DNA of 64,000 nucleotides from Apophysomyces variabilis. Its lineage: Eukaryota > Mucoromycota > Mucoromycetes > Mucorales > Mucoraceae. The notes under the pieces were generated by a model. The model worked only from the letters and a program-made list of their open reading frames with translations, searched no databases and was not told the DNA's origin. Below, piece after piece: positions 58,333 through 64,000 of the stretch (positions are counted from its first letter, which is position 1; every line of letters begins with the position of its first letter). The DNA is taken from assembly GCA_002749535.1 (NCBI GenBank), contig MZZL01000044.1, forward strand, positions 118,734 through 182,733, written 5' to 3'. Position numbers and translations under genes: made by a program.

Positions 58333-61127
58333 ATGTATCGAACAGGACCGCTGATAAAGCAAAAATCATACTCGAAATTTTATTGTGTCCCTTGTCGGCG
58401 AATGTTTAAGACGTCTGGGCAATGCACCTTATCTCGACACAAAAAGAGTTGTCCCGGTCTGCGGTCAAATGTTCAGAATACTTCCGCTAGACTTAATGAA
58501 ACGACCATACAAGAACTTGTCCCCATCCATGATTTGTGCAGTGATGTACGTATATAAAATCAGGGAACTTTTCTGTCATCGCAATAACATGTTTGCTCAT
58601 CTACTTACAACAGGAGGAAGACGTACCAATACCTGACTCTCCGATGATGGGCAGCCAAGAGAATATCAGTAACGCAATTGATCATAACCTTGAATATTGC
58701 GCTGATGACATTGAATACTGGGACGATGATATCAGACATTGCGACGATGGTATTTTAGAGAAACATCCGTTGCAGTATGTTTTCAGAGACAATAATGCCG
58801 AAAACAGTTTGGATAAGACGACCATTGCAGATATGAAACTGAGTCTACTAGCAAGAAAATATGCTATACTACGAGCGTATCTTAACAAAGCCACAAACAT
58901 TGTGAACAACTACATCGATAACCTCCTTGATCCTTTGGCTTCGTCCTACGTAAATAAGAGTACGCTGCAGGAACAGTTTCCAATCAAACCCGACCATTAT
59001 AATGTTTGTGTCAACGGCAGCAAGATGTTCTCTTGCGAGGACGAAGCATCCCAATGTATTCACTGCGGCCAGCATAGGTGGAATATCGCAAAAAAGCAGT
59101 CATGTGATGGAGTGATCCGCTTTGTAAGAATGGCAAGAGCTACTGTGAAGCAGTTGTCGTTGGCTCAACAGCTGGCATTACTATTAGGTTGCGAAAAAAT
59201 GCACGAAAAGCTCGCTTACAGAGTCTGTCGACCAACGGGTGTGAATGGAAGCTATAGTGACATATTCGATGGAACTGTCTACAGAACATCGCGTGAAGTT
59301 TTATTCACCAGGGAATACAATATCGCGTTGGCTTTATACACTGACAGATTCAATCCATTCAAGCGAGGAGGGCATCAAATGACGATAATACACTTTGTAA
59401 TCCTCAATTACCCTCCTCAAATCTGCTACGAGAACAGTAACATGATACAGGTATGTATAACGCCGGGGCCAAAAGCACCCCGAGATCTGTTCTCATATCT
59501 TCAACTGACCATGAGAGAGCTCGAGATTCTACAAACCGCAGGGCTAAAGGTCAAGACAAATTCGCGCAAAATCACCTCCAAAGTCCACTTACTTGTTGCC
59601 ACTGGCGACATACTAGTGGTAGCAAAAATGGCACATCATCAGGGCCATACTTCTAGGTATGGCTGCCGCTGCTGCTATATCCGAGGATCTGGAGTGGTGT
59701 CTGCAAATAAAAAGAAAGGCGGAATCTATTTCCCACCAGCCACAAGACCATACAAAGACCAACCAACCAAGAGTTTCATGCACGGTGATGATATGCGTGG
59801 GATCACCAACCCATCGCCATTTTCTGCGTTGCAGATATTTCATGGAAAAACCTTCTTTGGGCTGGATGTCATGCATCTATTGGGCCATGGTATATCCAAA
59901 CAGCTCTGGAACCTTTTGTGTGGAAAATTCGGGACCGAACGTAATCCATTTTATCTAACGTCAGCGGTCCGTCAAGCAATAGGTCAATCCATGGAAAAAT
60001 CTGAATCTCTCATGTCTTCATCATTTCATGGAAACTTCTTGGATATTACAACGCACGCTGGTTACTATTGAGCGGTGGACTGGATAGAATTTATACAGTA
60101 CGTTGTGCCAACTATTGTCATGGAGCACTTTAACAACGGTAATGCTGCTAAAGCATTGTATGCTTTAGTGCAGCTTGTCAACCTGACCATGGCTCGAGAA
60201 ACTACTATCGAGGATATCCAACGCATTAAGCGCAATGTCCATATTTGGTACAAGTACTTGCTTGAACTATGACGCAAAAAAGTTATCAACAACTCAATTT
60301 TTACAATCAGTCAGCACTACTTGCAACATATACCCACCATGATTGAAAGCCTTGGACCGCTACCATACACTGCTACTTTTGCCATGGAACGCACAATTGG
60401 AGAGTACAAATGACAAATCAAGTCCAAATCTTGTTCTGCGGCGAACGCAGGTAATGTATTGCATGAACTTGCTGCTTTAAGGTACCATGAACAAGTAAGC
60501 TGTGATGGCAATAAATCAGTGAAGGCGGAGCCTGCTCGGGTTCTGACAGAATCGCTGGAGCCAACTGATTCCAAATTATGGGGACCGTTTGAATGGTGTT
60601 ACTTGGGCGAGTTCCGGACAATGCAATTAGAGAAATTACTATATGACTATTGGTCGATGTATCTGGAGACTGTTGGCGAAATCTGGCAGAAGATCGAGGT
60701 TGCTGCACGGCTTTGAAAAAGTGATGGAAAGGTCATTACTTGCAGAAACACAAGGAGAAACAAACAGCATGAAACAGTATTTGCAAAGTTTACAATTGAT
60801 GTTGACGTGAATCATCGGAGTAGAGCTATCAAACGGGAACCACAGGTTTATTTTGGAGAAATACTTTGCTTTTTCCAGCATAAGCAAAGTGAAAACAGCC
60901 ATCTACTTACGCTCATCAAGATATTTTCCATTACACTATCGAAGTTAGGATATCCATATAAACAGCCATCCGCCCAACATCGACTGAAAGTTTTAAACGT
61001 CAAAGATATAGATTGTATAATGGGTCGTTTGCTATCAGTATCAGGACGCGAGTATATTGTCTGGCCGAGAATGTTACAAGACTTATCCCAGAAGCTAGTT
61101 GAATTTGGAAATTTAAACCTACTATAA
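58333..61127 (+). pseudogene. tnp2-type CACTA transposase with N-terminal zinc finger; four in-frame TGA
   Basis: Exon 1 (58333-58545) encodes a C2H2-like zinc finger (FYCVPCRRMFKTSGQCTLSR, then HKKSC). A 68-nt intron follows. Exon 2 (58614-61127) stays in one frame to the final TAA. An acidic linker (DDIEYWDDDIRHCDDG) is followed by a transposase_21/tnp2 core (FDGTVYRTSREVLFTREYNI, then ITPGPKAPRDLFSYLQ, VHLLVATGDILVVAKMAHHQ and TSRYGCRCC). A DUF4218-like domain comes next (HYLQHIPTMIESLGPLPYTA, then FAMERTIGEYK). The C terminus reads VKDIDCIMGRL and REYIVWPRM. Internal TGA codons lie at 60069-60071, 60270-60272, 60411-60413 and 60714-60716; no TAA, TAG or frameshift occurs. A non-mutated copy would be about 908 aa. 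The current copy could make a ~560-aa truncated protein keeping the finger and core. Confidence 0.85.
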
Positions 61128-61353
61128 TTAGTTGGCTGCGTTAAGGTATCTTTACAGTTTTTCTTTTGCCATCAATGTTTAATGTACTTTATTCTTCGAA
61201 GCTAAAATATGCTGTAAGCCACTGTGCAAGTGCTTGCATCAGATTAAAGTCAGATTCTTCAGAGAAGTTTTCAAGTACAGCAGAGATTTGCCATGTAAAT
61301 GAGATATCTCAAAGGTTAATTATATTTTCGTCAGAGTATGCAGAGATAGTCAG

Positions 61354-61371
61354 AGATAATTTTCCATAGTG
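61354..61371 (-). repeat. right terminal inverted repeat of the CACTA element
   Basis: Reverse complement reads CACTATGGAAAATTATCT, followed on the plus strand by the TAG target duplication. ATCTCTG words are repeated just inside. Confidence 0.92.
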
Positions 61372-62690
61372 TAGAAGACCAATGGCTAGCCTTATATGCT
61401 GATTTGTTGCACAAATACAAGGATTACTTTGTGGTGCATGATGGCATAATTTTCTGGAAGGTTAAATTTGGTGAAAAGGAGCAAGATATATGATATGCTA
61501 TTTTTGCCCGCTATGCTGAAATTGTTTGCCACTTTCATACTAGCTTTGGCTATGTAGGGCACTCCTCAGTGTATGACTAGATCAAGAAATGATGGTGGTG
61601 GCCAAATATAAGAACGGATATTCAAGATTGGTTGTCTCAATGCCTACAGTGTCAACTTGCCGCCAACCCTGACTATGCAATACATCACTCACCTATGCAC
61701 TTATAAGAGATTCCATCAGCCTTTTCCAGATGGTACCTCAACTTCATTGGCAAACTACCAACAACTGCAAAGGGTAATTGCTAGATTCTGGTAGCTGTCA
61801 ACTATACTACGAATTGGACTATAGCTCAAGCTGTTCTTAATGCTACTGGTGCTGCTGTTGCTACATTTATCTTTGATGAAATTGTGATGTGTTTTGGTTG
61901 CCCTGCTGAAATTGTCACTGACTGTGGTCTGAATTTCATGTCCAAGGTGGTTGCAAATTATCTTGGTCATATCAAGCTTCACTATATCTTTACATCTGCA
62001 TTTCACCCACGTTTAAATGGCAAGTGTGAACATACCAATAGCATCTTCAAGCCCATGCTTCACAAGTATGTGGATGGCGCAATTCACCACTGGGATGAAT
62101 ATATTGATACTGCCCTTTTTGCCTGCCAAGTTCATAAACATCACACTACCAGTCTAAGCTCATTCTACCTGGTATATGGGCAAGATCCTGTTATGTCTGG
62201 CGATGTATTATACCCATTTATCACTACTAAATTGCCTTATGATCCTCAATCTGCCGCTGATAGCTGTCTTCCTGTCATCTGACAACTTCATCTTGCTCAC
62301 AAACAAGCTGCTGAACGTCTTGCAAGCAATGCACAATAAGACAAAGAATGGTGGGATCTTATTATATAACCACAAAAATTCTCTATTGGTAACTATGTCT
62401 TAATATGACATGAAAATAAGTTTAGTCTCAAATTTAACTAGAAAGGCCCTTTCAAGGTCATTGCTGTCAACCCAGACACTGATATTTACAAACTTAAAAC
62501 TATGGAAGGCAAGCTTTATACTTCTTGAGTTCATACTAATCAGCTATATCTAGCTTACACTGGTTCCTTACCTATTATGTCTACCTAGTATGATCCTGCC
62601 ACAGCTCACTCACAATAGTGCCAAAATCCTGAACTTGTTACTGCTGTCTGTATAATGCTCGAGGATGAGCAATATTCTAGGGAGGAGGTA
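61372..62690 (+). pseudogene. Ty3/gypsy integrase relic
   Basis: Continues the interrupted pol. The zinc-binding region is readable (HTSFGYVGHSS, then WPNIRTDIQDWLSQCLQCQL). The catalytic core follows, with VAVNYTTNWTIAQAVLNATG (first Asp changed to Asn), CFGCPAEIVTDCGLNFMSKV with the second Asp, and SAFHPRLNGKCEHTNSIFKP with the Glu replaced by His-Thr context. A downstream region reads TTSLSSFYLVYGQDPVMSGD. Several TGA, TAG and TAA codons interrupt it. A purine-rich tract (GGGAGGAGGT, 62680-62690) precedes a likely 3' LTR start. Confidence 0.82.
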
Positions 62691-64000
62691 TTGTCATAGC
62701 AGTTTTCCTTGTACTACCTTTTTGCCTAATTTAGAGCATGTCAATGCTACCTTCCACTATGGTGTGTCAATTGCTCTCAATGTGAGTCATAAATAACTAT
62801 AGTTACTCAAGAACATAATCCTTTATGACTCATTGTCGATCAAGTTATAGAAATAATTCAGTATAAATATCATACACTGCAGTAGAGTAGGCGTTTTACC
62901 CACATTTTACCCCTGGGTAATATATAATGTTTTACCCATTTTCCCATGGGGGGAGCAATCTTTAGTATTGTTCAGTCTCTCCTTTCCCAAAAGAGAAAAA
63001 CTAGCAAATGTAAAAATATAAACAGTATGACAGTGTATGTGTAATTCCTAGGAACTGCGTCAATATTTATATCACGCGCTTTTAACATGGTTTTTTTTCT
63101 TTTTTATGGGGTTATTCACATTTTCTTTTTATTATCCTTTTTTTTCACAAACTTTTTCCTCTGCTTTTTTTCACTCTATGGCGTTTTTAGTACTTCTTCA
63201 TCGGCAAACTCACTTTTACAATGTTGATGATATATCATCTTAATGACATACATCCTTGACCTGAAAGTGTGTTCTTTACTGATAAGCTTTTATCTTCATT
63301 TGACAGCACCTCACTCTTTTTTTTCTTTTAATAGCCGAGATAATTGCAACGTTATAGGAAAGCTTGCTTCTTACTTTTAACTAAGGTATTTTGATTGATT
63401 GACCTAAATGTAACTAATTTTGACTTTTTATTTGTCCTATAGAGTAGCTTTTCCTTTCTTTAAAAAATATAGAAACAGAGAAACATGACACATATTTTAA
63501 TGGTACAGAATTTTTTTTACGTTGTAACTTGATTATTCATCAAGATAATCTTTTGTAGGCCTATATATAATGTTGCTGTTTATTATTGCTATGCTGTATG
63601 TTTTATTAATTATCATTTTTTAAATTCTATGCTTCTTTAGCCTTCAGTAATTAGATAAGATTATATAGATCTAATCGTAAAGTTAGATACCTGTTCATAC
63701 ATTATATTATATATTTTCAATAAAATAAAAATGTTTGTTTTCTCTATATATAAGGCTAAGAAGTGTTGTTGTACATGATAAAGAAGTGTATTTTATTGGC
63801 TAAAATAATGAATGCAATGAAAAGAGCATCCAATTGAAAAGACTAGATAAGAATCATTAGCTTCAATAGCATGTATTGTTGTAAGCAAGTTAATCCAATA
63901 AAAGAGCTTAAAGAAAAGAATATGGTCGAATAGAATTCTAATGTTAGTTGTTAAATGCATATAACTTAGTCCAATAGCATTAATGTAATTACGTCTGACA
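62691..64000. other. probable 3' LTR start followed by AT-rich non-coding sequence
   Basis: TTGTCATAGCAGTTTTCC begins right after the polypurine tract and is followed by a TATA-like CAGTATAAATATCATACAC (62861-62879). This suggests the U3/R of a 3' LTR unrelated to the LTR at 54705. The LTR end was not located. The rest to 64000 is T- and A-rich with no ORF or recognised repeat. Confidence 0.5.

Larger units (their letters stand above)
56680..61371. mobile_element. complete CACTA (En/Spm, tnp2-type) transposon, 4,692 bp
   Basis: The left terminus is CACTATGGAAAAAAATCT (56680) and the right terminus, reverse-complemented, is CACTATGGAAAATTATCT (from 61371), so 16 of 18 bases match. Flanks are TAG (56677-56679) and TAG (61372-61374), the 3-bp target duplication diagnostic of CACTA elements. 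Removing the element and one TAG restores the gypsy host frame (FYAKL|EDQWLALYADLL). Subterminal regions carry short repeats: TCTAGAAA words on the left and ATCTCTG words on the right. Two genes lie inside, divergently transcribed: an unknown gene (-) and a tnp2-like transposase (+), separated by a ~400-bp shared promoter region. Confidence 0.93.
55535..62690 (+). mobile_element. Ty3/gypsy retrotransposon pol relic, host of nested insertions
   Basis: Reverse transcriptase thumb region (55545-55695: LYANLKKCKFNKQELEFVRF, then AKSKVSAIQQW) is split by a solo LTR. It resumes at 55977 with VLTNIQEVQQFIGLGLHY and APLMDLIKGIGIKRR. RNase H follows at 56166 (LPYMIKMDASNFGVSAVLLQ, then AEQNYPAQEWELLGILHALQ). 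The element is next split by the CACTA transposon at 56680. It resumes at 61372 with the integrase zinc finger and catalytic core. Numerous stops and deletions show it is dead. Most of gag, protease and the RT palm are missing. All internal frames line up once the two insertions are ignored. Confidence 0.85.

Overview
The window looks like a chromosome segment from an early-diverging fungus, most likely Mucoromycota and probably Mucorales. The evidence is the AT-rich sequence, many short spliceosomal introns (mostly 45-80 nt, GTAAGT...YAG), compact gene spacing and the character of the conserved proteins. This placement is an inference from protein character; no database search was possible.

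Part A (1 to about 44.7 kb) is gene-rich. In order it holds: the 5' part of 5-aminolevulinate synthase (-); a DDT/WHIM-PHD chromatin protein (+); a Tra2-type SR splicing factor (+); a Ugo1-like mitochondrial fusion carrier (+); a prenylcysteine oxidase (+) whose 3' end overlaps a convergent acyl-protein-thioesterase-like hydrolase (-); an Slx9-like ribosome biogenesis factor (+); a multi-span membrane protein with a disturbed reading frame (+); a two-exon gene with an in-frame stop (-); a secreted alkaline phosphatase (+); Elongator subunit Elp2 (+); an AIRIM/C1orf109-like protein (-); ribosomal protein L8/uL2 (-); mitochondrial BolA3 (+); a cytochrome b5-fused lactate/2-hydroxyacid dehydrogenase (-); a Psr1-like CTD-type phosphatase (-); a Bax-inhibitor-1 family protein (+); a cytochrome b5-fused acyl-CoA dehydrogenase (-); and a DUF2236/mpaB-type oxygenase (-). 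These are unrelated housekeeping genes, not a pathway cluster. Small DNA-transposon relics, a foldback hairpin and one GC-rich block lie between them.

Part B (about 45.5 to 64 kb) is a transposon island. It contains a Mutator-like (MULE) transposase relic, a Ty3/gypsy RNase H scrap, a pogo/Tigger-like relic whose recognisable catalytic aspartates are now asparagine, a 3.6-kb hAT element with GTTCAGTTC-type subterminal repeats, an LTR with an adjacent primer-binding-like site, and a Ty3/gypsy pol relic.

The gypsy relic carries two nested insertions. One is a 275-bp solo LTR with a perfect 5-bp target duplication. The other is a complete 4.69-kb CACTA (En/Spm-type, tnp2) transposon with 5'-CACTATGGAAAA termini and a perfect 3-bp target duplication. 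The CACTA element is the most interesting object here. It carries an intact, divergently transcribed two-exon partner gene of unknown function and a nearly intact Zn-finger/tnp2/DUF4218 transposase. The main transposase exon runs about 2.5 kb in a single frame broken only by four TGA codons, with no frameshift and no TAA or TAG.

Splice sites were assigned by eye from conserved motifs and reading-frame continuity.
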